From: an uncultured Bacteroidales bacterium
GTDB taxonomy: Bacteria; Bacteroidota; Bacteroidia; Bacteroidales; UBA932
Length of the DNA: 64,000 nt
Assembly (NCBI GenBank): GCA_900318015.1
Contig: ONJB01000005.1
Location: 62,001 to 126,000, forward strand
Direction: 5' to 3'
The notes beneath the pieces are model-generated. The model saw only the letters and a program-made list of their open reading frames with translations, was not told the DNA's origin and did not search any database. Positions 51,987-58,813 of this stretch are shown piece after piece (position 1 is the first letter of the stretch; each line of letters begins with the position of its first letter). Made by a program: the position numbers and the translations under genes.

Positions 51987-53066
51987 TTGAACAGGTTCAT
52001 CACGCTCCTGCTGCTCGTCCTCGCGCTGACAGGCTACGTCTGCTGGCACCTGTGGCGGATAGCGCCCTCCGGCTGGAAGCTGGCGGTAACGGGTCTATTC
52101 CTCCTCTGGATGGCGAGCATGTTCGCAGGCTTTGCCTTCACGGAACGCGTCCCCGTCAAGATCGCGACCGTACTCTATGAGGTGGGCAACACCTGGATGA
52201 TCGCCTTCCTGTATCTGCTGCTGGTATTCATCGTGGCCGATATCGCCTCCCTTTGCCATCTCCTGCCGAAGACTTTCTTAAAGGACAGCGCGGCGGGACT
52301 GCTCGGGGCCATCGGCATCGTGGCGCTCATCCTGACGCTGGGCGCCATCCACTACCCGCACAAATACCGCGAGGAACTGACCCTCACGACGGATAAACTG
52401 CTGGAGAAACCGCTCACAATCGTCCTGGCCAGCGACCTGCACATCGGTTACCACAACCGGAAGGCGGAACTGGGCCGCTGGGTGGACCTGATCAACGCTG
52501 AAAGACCGGACCTGGTCCTCATCGGCGGCGACATCATCGACCGGAGCCTCCGGCCGGTGACCGAAGGCCATTACGAGGAAGAATTCCGACGCATCCTAGC
52601 GCCGGTCTGGACCGTCCTCGGCAACCACGAGACCTATGCCGGCCTGCCGCAGGCGGAGCAGTTCTTCCAAACGGCCGGAATCCGGGTCCTGAAGGACTCT
52701 GTGGCCCATTTCAAGGGGGTCGACGTAATCGGCCGCAAGGACCGCTCCACGCCGGGCCGGGCCTCCCTGCGCGACCTTTCCGTCGGCCTGAAGGGCTTTA
52801 CCCTCGTCCTGGACCACCAGCCCAGCCACCTGGAAGAAGCCGAGCAGGCGGGCATCGACTTCCAGTTCAGCGGCCATACGCATCGCGGCCAGGTATGGCC
52901 GGTCTCCTGGGCCACCGACCTGATGTTCGAGAAATCCTGGGGACATTACCGCAAAGGCGGCACCCGCTATTACATCTCTTCCGGCCTGGGCCTCTGGGGC
53001 GCCAAGATCCGCGTCGGCACCCGGTCGGAATACCTGGTCCTGAAACTGAAAGGAAAGAATGACTAA
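51987..53066 (+). CDS. Membrane-anchored metallophosphoesterase (YkuE/YaeI type)
   Basis: A 359-residue protein with several N-terminal membrane segments (~4-20, 30-50, 66-85, 98-118) and a calcineurin-like phosphoesterase domain from ~145. Metal motifs are ASDLHIGY, GGDIIDRS, VLGNHETYAG and FSGHTHRGQ. The apparent start is TTG at 51987 (MNRFITLLLLVLALTGY); the next ATG would remove the first membrane segment, so TTG is preferred. Family members often act on lipid-linked pyrophosphates (for example UDP-diacylglucosamine). It follows the repeat protein by 12 bases and overlaps the next small gene by eight bases. Confidence 0.85.
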   Translation: MNRFITLLLLVLALTGYVCWHLWRIAPSGWKLAVTGLFLLWMASMFAGFAFTERVPVKIATVLYEVGNTWMIAFLYLLLVFIVADIASLCHLLPKTFLKDSAAGLLGAIGIVALILTLGAIHYPHKYREELTLTTDKLLEKPLTIVLASDLHIGYHNRKAELGRWVDLINAERPDLVLIGGDIIDRSLRPVTEGHYEEEFRRILAPVWTVLGNHETYAGLPQAEQFFQTAGIRVLKDSVAHFKGVDVIGRKDRSTPGRASLRDLSVGLKGFTLVLDHQPSHLEEAEQAGIDFQFSGHTHRGQVWPVSWATDLMFEKSWGHYRKGGTRYYISSGLGLWGAKIRVGTRSEYLVLKLKGKND

Positions 53067-53247
53067 AATCCCCTACACCGGCACCAACCAGGCCGAATTC
53101 AAGGCGATCCTGGGCGACAGAGTCCTGGATCCCTACTTCTGCATGGGCCTCACGATCCTGTCCATCCTGACGGACGACGGTTTCGTGAACGTCCAGGAAG
53201 GAGACATCGTCGTCATCGACGATGACGGAAGCATCCGAATCGAATAA
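53059..53247 (+). CDS. Unknown 62-residue acidic protein
   Basis: A short protein ([20 protein letters not shown] ... [12 protein letters not shown]) that overlaps the metallophosphoesterase 3' end by eight bases and precedes the flavodoxin gene by 14. The overlap and clean operon spacing support it as real. No family is recognised. Confidence 0.6.
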   Translation: MTKIPYTGTNQAEFKAILGDRVLDPYFCMGLTILSILTDDGFVNVQEGDIVVIDDDGSIRIE

Positions 53248-53261
53248 ACAAACCTATAGCT

Positions 53262-53807
53262 ATGAACAGAATCCTGATCACCCTCGCCGCCCTGGCATTG
53301 ACCTTCACCGCCTGCGGCCAGAACAACAAGAAAGAAATGAAAACCCTCGTCGCCTATTTCTCCGCCACCGGCACCACCGAGGCCGTGGCCAAGGACCTCG
53401 CCGAAGTCACCGGCGGAACCCTCTACGAGATCAAGCCGGAAGTCAAGTACACGGCCGCCGACCTGGACTGGCGGGACAAATCCTCCCGCAGCTCCGTCGA
53501 AATGCAGGACAAGAACTCCCGTCCTGCCATCGTAAAGGACCTCAAGGACGCCGACCGTTATGACGTGGTCTACCTCGGCTTCCCCGTCTGGTGGTACACG
53601 GCCCCGACCATCATCAACACCTTCCTCGAGTCCTACGATTTCGAAGGCAAGACGGTCATCTTCTTCGCCACCTCCGGCGGCAGTTCCATCGACAAGGCCA
53701 ACAAAGACTTCGCCGAAGCCTATCCGGCGATCAACTGGAAAGCCGGCAAGACCCTGAACGGCGCCTCCAAGGCTGACATCAAGGCCTGGGTCGACGGCCT
53801 CAAGTAA
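53262..53807 (+). CDS. Flavodoxin-like lipoprotein
   Basis: FMN-binding flavodoxin fold, 181 residues, on the outer side of the membrane ([20 protein letters not shown], lipidated Cys 18). The FMN phosphate loop is [22 protein letters not shown]; the later stretches [24 protein letters not shown] and [20 protein letters not shown] are typical of flavodoxins. It stands 8 bases before a flavin-reductase-like lipoprotein gene, suggesting they form an extracytoplasmic electron-transfer pair. Confidence 0.88.
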   Translation: MNRILITLAALALTFTACGQNNKKEMKTLVAYFSATGTTEAVAKDLAEVTGGTLYEIKPEVKYTAADLDWRDKSSRSSVEMQDKNSRPAIVKDLKDADRYDVVYLGFPVWWYTAPTIINTFLESYDFEGKTVIFFATSGGSSIDKANKDFAEAYPAINWKAGKTLNGASKADIKAWVDGLK

Positions 53808-53815
53808 AACGGTCC

Positions 53816-54409
53816 ATGAAGAAAGCCCTCCCCTTTTTGCTGTTTGCCCTGATCGCCATGAGCTGCACAAATCCCCCAAAGAAAGCGGAGAAAATCCAGG
53901 AGAAACCCTGGCAGGAAATCGCCCCGACCGAGATTGAACTGAATCCGGTCCGGATGATCGACGGGGACTGGCTGGAAGTATCGGCCGGAAAGGAAGGGAA
54001 TATGAACCTGATGACCATCTCCTGGGGCACCATCGGCGAACTCTGGAACAAGCCCGTGTTCATCGTCTATGTGTCCACCAGCCGCTACACGCACAAGTTC
54101 ATGGAAGAGAACGACTACTTCACGGTCACACACTTCCCCGAATCCATGCGGGACAAGCTTTCCTACCTGGGCCGCGTCTCCGGACGGGATGAGGACAAGG
54201 TGGCCGGCGCCGGCCTCACCGTCGAATTCACGGAACTGGGCAACCCCATCTACGCGGAAGCTGACCTCGCCATCGAGTGCCGCAAAATCTACGGCCAGCA
54301 GTTCGATGCGGACCTGATGCCGGCCGAGCAGCGCCAGTGGTACGAGCGCAACGGCCTCGGCATCCACTACATGTACATCGGCGAAATCGTCCACGTCTGG
54401 AAGAAATAG
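53816..54409 (+). CDS. Flavin-reductase-like lipoprotein
   Basis: A 197-residue lipoprotein (MKKALPFLLFALIAMSCTN, lipidated Cys 17) with the split-barrel flavin-binding fold of the flavin reductase/flavoredoxin group: NLMTISWGTIGELWNKPVFIVYVSTSRYTHKFMEENDYFTV. The C-terminal part (AECRKIYGQQFDADLM... GIHYMYIGEIVHVWKK) fits the same family. It ends the operon; a hairpin terminator begins 15 bases later. Flavin and partner are inferred from the neighbouring flavodoxin. Confidence 0.82.
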   Translation: MKKALPFLLFALIAMSCTNPPKKAEKIQEKPWQEIAPTEIELNPVRMIDGDWLEVSAGKEGNMNLMTISWGTIGELWNKPVFIVYVSTSRYTHKFMEENDYFTVTHFPESMRDKLSYLGRVSGRDEDKVAGAGLTVEFTELGNPIYAEADLAIECRKIYGQQFDADLMPAEQRQWYERNGLGIHYMYIGEIVHVWKK

Positions 54410-54415
54410 CCCGGT

Positions 54416-54466
54416 ACAGGGTGCAAAAAAGGCTGGCGCGTGATGCGTCAGCCTTTTTTTGTACCC
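54416..54466. repeat. Left outer repeat: degenerate tRNA 3' end plus terminator
   Basis: 51 bp closely matching 58604-58655 at the tRNA-Arg gene, in the same orientation. Both begin ACAGGGTGCAAAAAA and end GTACCC. The stem differs by compensatory changes (GGCTG/CAGCC versus GACTG/CAGTC), implying an old duplication. Beyond it, the sequence to ~54490 still resembles a minus-strand tRNA T-arm (CGAACCGG) with extra bases. Confidence 0.65.
54425..54460 (+). terminator. Terminator of the cyclophilin-to-flavin-reductase operon
   Basis: A-run, stem GGCTGgCGC/GCGtCAGCC and seven T residues; can work in both directions. Confidence 0.85.
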
Positions 54467-54485
54467 GCAACCGGAGTAATATCGA
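54462..54485. repeat. 24-bp direct repeat, left copy
   Basis: TACCCGCAACCGGAGTAATA plus TCGA, identical to 56062-56085, exactly 1600 bp away. It overlaps the degenerate tRNA 3' end and bounds an AT-rich segment with two genes. Confidence 0.85.
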
Positions 54486-54635
54486 ACCGGTTCCTCGAAG
54501 ACCTGGAGAGGATATGGGCACTCAGAGATGTTATTCCAGCGATTCAAGACCCCAACCTTTAATGACAGTTTTTGGAGATATAGACAAATGTGCCTATCTT
54601 CACAAAGATAAATCGTTTTCCATAGGAGAGACACC

Positions 54636-55592
54636 ATGAAAGTTGCCATATTGGGATTAGGAGTTATTGGCACCACATATGCCTACGCTTTTCAAAAAGC
54701 AGGGCATGAGACTTTTCATATTATTCGAGAAGGGAAAAAAGATATTCCTTCTGTAATATCAGTTCAGCTGTTGGATGGACGCTATAACGCCAAAGGTGAA
54801 GAGAAACAGGATAAGTATAAAGTTTCCATAGCTGAGAATAACGAGGAATATGACTTTATCATTGTCAGTGTAGCCAGTGGAAAGCTCGACGCAGCTATCA
54901 GGACAATAAAAGAGAGAAACATAAAAGGGACTATTGTCCTGTTCTGCAATTTTTGGAATGAGCGTAGTGATATCGAAAGAATAATAGCCGGCTTTGATTA
55001 TATTACGGCATTCCCGACCGCCGGAGGTCATATGAACGATGATGGTTCATTGAATTGTGTCTTATTCGATCATATCATGCTCGAGAGTCGAGAAAAGGCG
55101 AATATTGCCAATTATTCAGATCTGGAATCACTTCTGAATTCATCCGACATAAAGCAAGAGATACCTCATGACATGTTCGAGTGGATTTGGATTCACATGG
55201 CGATTAATGCCGGGGTGACTTCAACTGCCGGCAGAAATGGTAAGATTGATAATCCCAATCAGTTGGCCAGAGAATTAATGGCCGATTCAAAAGCTCTTAG
55301 TCTAGCAGTAAAGTCCATACGCGAGACCATAAAGACAGTAGAAGCCAGAGGTGTAAATCTTAGACTGTACAAAAATGAGTTACTGCCATATAGAATACCT
55401 TCCGGAATAGCAGGAATTGCCATGAAAATGCTTTTCGCTTCCAATGAACTTACTTCAAGAATCATGACACTCCATAGTGACGTCAATGATATTCTATATG
55501 GTTGCAAATGCGTATATGATGAAGGCAAGAAACAAGGTCTGGAGTTACCCTTGTTTTATAAAAACATGGAAAGAATCATGGCCAGTTTATAG
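54636..55592 (+). CDS. Ketopantoate-reductase-like NAD(P)-binding protein
   Basis: Putative cytoplasmic reductase of the ApbA/PanE superfamily, 318 residues. The N-terminal Rossmann motif is KVAILGLGVIGTTYAYAFQKAGHE; the following EYDFIIVSVASGKLDAAI and FPTAGGHMNDDG fit the family's first domain, and the second half is helical (ELMADSKALSLAVKSIRETIK). The usual ketopantoate Lys/Asn/Glu pattern is not clear, so true PanE activity is doubtful. Its codons are visibly AT-rich compared with neighbours on either side, and it sits between the 24-bp direct repeats, which suggests horizontal acquisition. Confidence 0.75.
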   Translation: MKVAILGLGVIGTTYAYAFQKAGHETFHIIREGKKDIPSVISVQLLDGRYNAKGEEKQDKYKVSIAENNEEYDFIIVSVASGKLDAAIRTIKERNIKGTIVLFCNFWNERSDIERIIAGFDYITAFPTAGGHMNDDGSLNCVLFDHIMLESREKANIANYSDLESLLNSSDIKQEIPHDMFEWIWIHMAINAGVTSTAGRNGKIDNPNQLARELMADSKALSLAVKSIRETIKTVEARGVNLRLYKNELLPYRIPSGIAGIAMKMLFASNELTSRIMTLHSDVNDILYGCKCVYDEGKKQGLELPLFYKNMERIMASL

Positions 55593-55602
55593 GACAAGAG
55601 CT

Positions 55603-55977
55603 ATGAAAAAGCCTGTCAGATATCTAATCATAACGTTCCTGGTTTTAGCTGTCGCTTGTTTGTCGATGGTGATTTCACCGACTTTTGGAAGGCAAGTTCC
55701 TTTCAATGAATGGGCATGGAAGCATCACCCCGTGCAAAAGGTCCGGTATTATATGTCCGATTCGATTCTGGAATGGCTGAATAAGGAGCAGCCTTCCCGC
55801 GAAGTCGTTTTGGACAAATTGGGAAAAGAAGAATTCAATGAATTATTCCCTTCATCAAACAGTGATAATCTCATATATTGGCTAATGAGCACAGGGTTCA
55901 TGCGGGTTTACGCCTTGAGAATTGACTTCAATGCCGACGGCTCGTTCCAAGAAGCGACGATTCTGTGTATAGATTAA
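55603..55977 (+). CDS. Unknown membrane-anchored protein in the AT-rich segment
   Basis: A 124-residue protein from the ATG at 55603 (MKKPVRYLIITFLVLAVACLSMV), with one N-terminal hydrophobic segment that could be a signal anchor or a lipoprotein signal (Cys ~19). The rest (SILEWLNKEQPSREVVLDKLGKEEF ... YALRIDFNADGSFQEATIL) resembles small BamE-like beta/alpha domains only loosely. It starts 10 bases after the reductase gene and shares its AT-rich composition. Confidence 0.6.
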   Translation: MKKPVRYLIITFLVLAVACLSMVISPTFGRQVPFNEWAWKHHPVQKVRYYMSDSILEWLNKEQPSREVVLDKLGKEEFNELFPSSNSDNLIYWLMSTGFMRVYALRIDFNADGSFQEATILCID

Positions 55978-56061
55978 ATCGACTTCCATCTTGTCTCTGG
56001 ATAAACTGACAGTCGAAAATGAGGACGAAATGGGTGCGCACAGAGTAAAAAGGTCCAAGTT

Positions 56062-56085
56062 TACCCGCAACCGGAGTAATATCGA
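56062..56085. repeat. 24-bp direct repeat, right copy
   Basis: Identical to 54462-54485. It lies six bases beyond the stop codon of the minus-strand gene 56092-56997, so insertion at this point spared that gene. Confidence 0.85.
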
Positions 56086-56091
56086 CGATAC

Positions 56092-56997
56092 TTATTCCAG
56101 TATTTCCATGCCGATGCAATAGGCATGGGTACGGTCTTCGGAACGGCCGTCGTTGCTTCTTTTCCAGGCAGTGCCGACCGGCCATTGATTCCAAGAAGAC
56201 GAGGGCGTTTCAGGTCGGGTCAGCCAAATGTAGGGAAGAATCGTATCCTGCACACGGACATCGTCCGTTATGATCCATTCAACCACGACGAATGCGCCCT
56301 CTTCCGGGAATACAACCGGATTCTTCAAGGGTATTTTGTGGATCTTGTGCATGGACAGACTGAAGCGATCCTTGATTTCATAGATGACACCGCCATCGAC
56401 CAAAGAAGCGCCCGGGCCGCCGGTGGCAGGGTCGGCTTCCCGGATGTCCACCCGGAGTTTGGCGACATGCGTGACAGCGTCGTCATAGACTTTGTCGCCG
56501 ATGGAAGTGGTCCCGTTTTTCTTGAGATTGACGGCGAAAAGATTCAACAGGACCTTGGAGATCACAGGAGCGGGTTTTCCATCTGCAGATGGCTTGAAGA
56601 ACTCGGCGATGGCATAGCCATTCCTCCCACCCTGGAAAGTCTTTCTTTTACTGCCAGCATAGCCGATTGTCCTTTTATGGTATGAATTCGGAAAGACAAA
56701 TGCCGGGGTCAGCGCCTGGACGAGCGGAACAAGCAAGACCGTACTGTCCCGAAGCGCACGGACCTCGATGGACTGCGGCTCGTAGGAAATATGGTGCGTC
56801 TCAAACGCATCGACCCCTTCCGGAACCGTCAAACAACCTTCCTCGTCGGCATATTTCCCGTTTTCACTGTCGAACAAGACATGAACATAAGAAACAGGCG
56901 CGCCTGTTTCCTTATCCAGGAAACGGAGTCGAGTTTGAGCCGATGTCGGGAGTGTCCATATCAGGACAGCCGCCAAAGAGCAGAGGATTCTTTCCAT
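56092..56997 (-). CDS. Secreted protein with a carboxypeptidase-D-like regulatory domain
   Basis: A 301-residue secreted protein from the ATG at 56997 (MERILCSLAAVLIWTLPTSAQ). An N-terminal domain (TRLRFLDKETGAPVSYVHVLFDSENGKYADEEGCL) resembles the carboxypeptidase-D regulatory-like domain often found in Bacteroidetes envelope proteins. The rest (ISKVLLNLFAVNLKKNGTTS ... VVVEWIITDDVRVQD) has no recognised family. It is divergent from the gene at 57117; the 119-bp gap is AT-rich. Base composition is intermediate between the AT-rich segment and the core genes. Confidence 0.72.
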   Translation of the reverse strand: MERILCSLAAVLIWTLPTSAQTRLRFLDKETGAPVSYVHVLFDSENGKYADEEGCLTVPEGVDAFETHHISYEPQSIEVRALRDSTVLLVPLVQALTPAFVFPNSYHKRTIGYAGSKRKTFQGGRNGYAIAEFFKPSADGKPAPVISKVLLNLFAVNLKKNGTTSIGDKVYDDAVTHVAKLRVDIREADPATGGPGASLVDGGVIYEIKDRFSLSMHKIHKIPLKNPVVFPEEGAFVVVEWIITDDVRVQDTILPYIWLTRPETPSSSWNQWPVGTAWKRSNDGRSEDRTHAYCIGMEILE

Positions 56998-57116
56998 ATT
57001 GAAGAAATGATTCGTTCCCAAACACAACAAAAGATGTGCAAAACCAACGAAATGCCTTGTCCTAAAACAGGCTTGCGGTATATCTTTTGCTTTTATTAAA
57101 TTGATATTTTGTTACC

Positions 57117-58397
57117 ATGAACGCGCAATCATCCTTACCACGTTTTTTCATCGCCTTTCTGGCAGCACTGCTTCCCATTCAGGCTTTTTCACAGACTTCC
57201 CTTCCCTTTTCTTTGGGGAAGGATTACCTCCGCAGTGAGATCACTGCAGTTATCGGAGCACCGGAAAGATTCGGTTACGACGTGAACGGAGATGATGACC
57301 TTTTCATCCAGACTTATGGAAAAGGAATCATCCTCAACCAGCATTTCAAGGACTTGGATCTCAAATGGGTATCGGAGGAAGAACGCATCCGCCCGATCGT
57401 CGATTTCAGATCGAGCCAGTTCACGGGACGGCGGGCGCCGATCATCGGGATAGCCCTGACTGACCCGACATACCGGATCCTGGAAGACAAGATTCCCGGA
57501 GGTCTTTATGTCGGGATGCCGCGCACGGCGTTGAAATCCATAGAAGGCGCCCATACGGATGGATGGCCGGCGATGATGAAATACAACTACCGGATCACCT
57601 TCGATGATGACACGATGGTTCTGATGTACTACAATGCATGGGACCGTGTCACGTTCATCGAGTACATTAACAACGACAGCGGCATCTTTTTCTGGCCGAA
57701 AGAAGATCCCTATACTCCCGTCGATGAGAAAGACCGACTGGTGACATCGTTCCATGGCCCGGATGACCTTCGGGATGTCCTCGTTCCATCCGACCCGGCC
57801 GATGCTTTTTCCAACTATTCGGCCAATGATTTTCAGGACAACCCGGCCGTCCGCTCGGAGTCAAAGAAAGTCTCCCTGCCCACCCTGCTTGACTTCGACA
57901 GGCAGCGGCGCAATACCGGCAAGGATGACATCACGCTAGTTGAAACACCTTTCCGCCAAAATGGCTGGCAGGGGCTAAAGGCCGTCCTTCACAACGGCAA
58001 GGACGATATCAATTGGGACAGTGCGACGGCCATCCACTGGCACTATCTCCAGGAATCCAACCGTGCCATCCTGAAAGACCGCATCGTCACCCAATTTGCA
58101 AGAAAAGGATTTGAGTCCAACCAAGCCAATTACAGCAGCTTTTCCGGCACAAACCCTACGAACATCTTGGTTTATACCGATTTGCAAGGGGAAGTAAATG
58201 AAATCCGCATCTACTACGGCGGAAAAATCCTCTTCGGCCGTCTCCTGAAGCGCGGAGAGAAGTTGCAACCCGGGGAGAAAGCGCGGTATGTAACCGTTTT
58301 CAAGGACGTTCCTCAACCCAAGTTCCTCGGGATCTTCAAGCGCAAGGATAGGAGGGAAATTATCGGCACCTATTGTGTGGCCGAACAGCACAATTGA
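57117..58397 (+). CDS. Unknown secreted protein
   Basis: A 426-residue protein with a signal peptide (MNAQSSLPRFFIAFLAALLPIQAFSQ). The mature part seems to contain a repeated beta/alpha unit: an early segment (SLPFSLGKDYLRSEITAVIGAPERFGYDVNGDDD) and a later one (LEDKIPGGLYVGMPRTALKSIEG) share the 'short strand, glycine, helix' pattern of BamE/SmpA-like domains. No catalytic motif. It lies inside the region between the outer tRNA-related repeats. Confidence 0.7.
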   Translation: MNAQSSLPRFFIAFLAALLPIQAFSQTSLPFSLGKDYLRSEITAVIGAPERFGYDVNGDDDLFIQTYGKGIILNQHFKDLDLKWVSEEERIRPIVDFRSSQFTGRRAPIIGIALTDPTYRILEDKIPGGLYVGMPRTALKSIEGAHTDGWPAMMKYNYRITFDDDTMVLMYYNAWDRVTFIEYINNDSGIFFWPKEDPYTPVDEKDRLVTSFHGPDDLRDVLVPSDPADAFSNYSANDFQDNPAVRSESKKVSLPTLLDFDRQRRNTGKDDITLVETPFRQNGWQGLKAVLHNGKDDINWDSATAIHWHYLQESNRAILKDRIVTQFARKGFESNQANYSSFSGTNPTNILVYTDLQGEVNEIRIYYGGKILFGRLLKRGEKLQPGEKARYVTVFKDVPQPKFLGIFKRKDRREIIGTYCVAEQHN

Positions 58398-58569
58398 GCC
58401 CTGAATCCATTGTCCTCAAATAGGTGTACCCGAGGCCGGGAACCGTCCTATTTACAATCGACTGATTTTCAATTACTTGCAAAAGAGCAAGTTTCAAGCT
58501 CCGAACTGACAGCTCCAACAAAGAAGAAAAGCAGGCATTTTGGAGGGCGAAAGCCCGACGCAGGGGAGT

Positions 58570-58591
58570 TTGAGGGGGTCCGCCCCCTCAA
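58570..58591. repeat. Perfect GC-rich hairpin
   Basis: TTGAGGGGG and its complement around a 4-base loop (TCCG), in the gap between the 426-residue gene and the tRNA. No T-run follows, so it is not a typical terminator; a second small hairpin (GGGCgaaaGCCC) lies 24 bases upstream. No gene is supported in 58398-58603. Confidence 0.6.
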
Positions 58592-58603
58592 TGAATAAAC
58601 AGC

Positions 58604-58655
58604 ACAGGGTGCAAAAAAAGACTGGCGCGCATGCGTCAGTCTTTTTTTTGTACCC
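58604..58655. repeat. Right outer repeat: tRNA-Arg 3' end plus terminator
   Basis: 52 bp matching 54416-54466 in the same orientation; covers the last bases of tRNA-Arg and its terminator. See the left copy for the compensatory stem changes. Confidence 0.65.
58613..58649 (-). terminator. Terminator of tRNA-Arg
   Basis: Seven A residues, stem GACTGgCGC/GCGtCAGTC and eight T residues; bidirectional, serving the tRNA on the minus strand. Confidence 0.85.
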
Positions 58656-58722
58656 CCGCTCGGAATCGAACCGGGACCGTCAGAACCGGAATCTGAAATT
58701 CTATCCTTTAAACTACAGGGGC
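58651..58722 (-). tRNA. tRNA-Arg (anticodon CCG)
   Basis: 72 nt on the minus strand. The 7-bp acceptor stem pairs GCCCCTG with CGGGGGT (two G-U pairs). The anticodon arm is TCAGA-TTCCGGT-TCTGA, giving anticodon CCG. The T-loop is TTCGATT with a stem that has one C-A mismatch. The discriminator is A and the CCA end is not encoded. Confidence 0.92.
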
Positions 58723-58813
58723 ATTCCCGGTAAAGGGATTGCAAAGTTAACAATTTTCGTTGATTTGCAAGCAATCTTTCCGGATTTTTAGCGGGCAGGG
58801 CCCATCGCCCGGC

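Noticed and set aside
54462..54530. A second functional tRNA gene at the left boundary
   Set aside because: Only a T-arm-like and 3'-end-like remnant with extra bases is visible; there is no anticodon arm or matching 5' acceptor strand.
58410..58598. A 62-residue plus-strand reading frame
   Set aside because: It has no plausible ribosome site or recognisable product and runs through the GC-rich hairpin.
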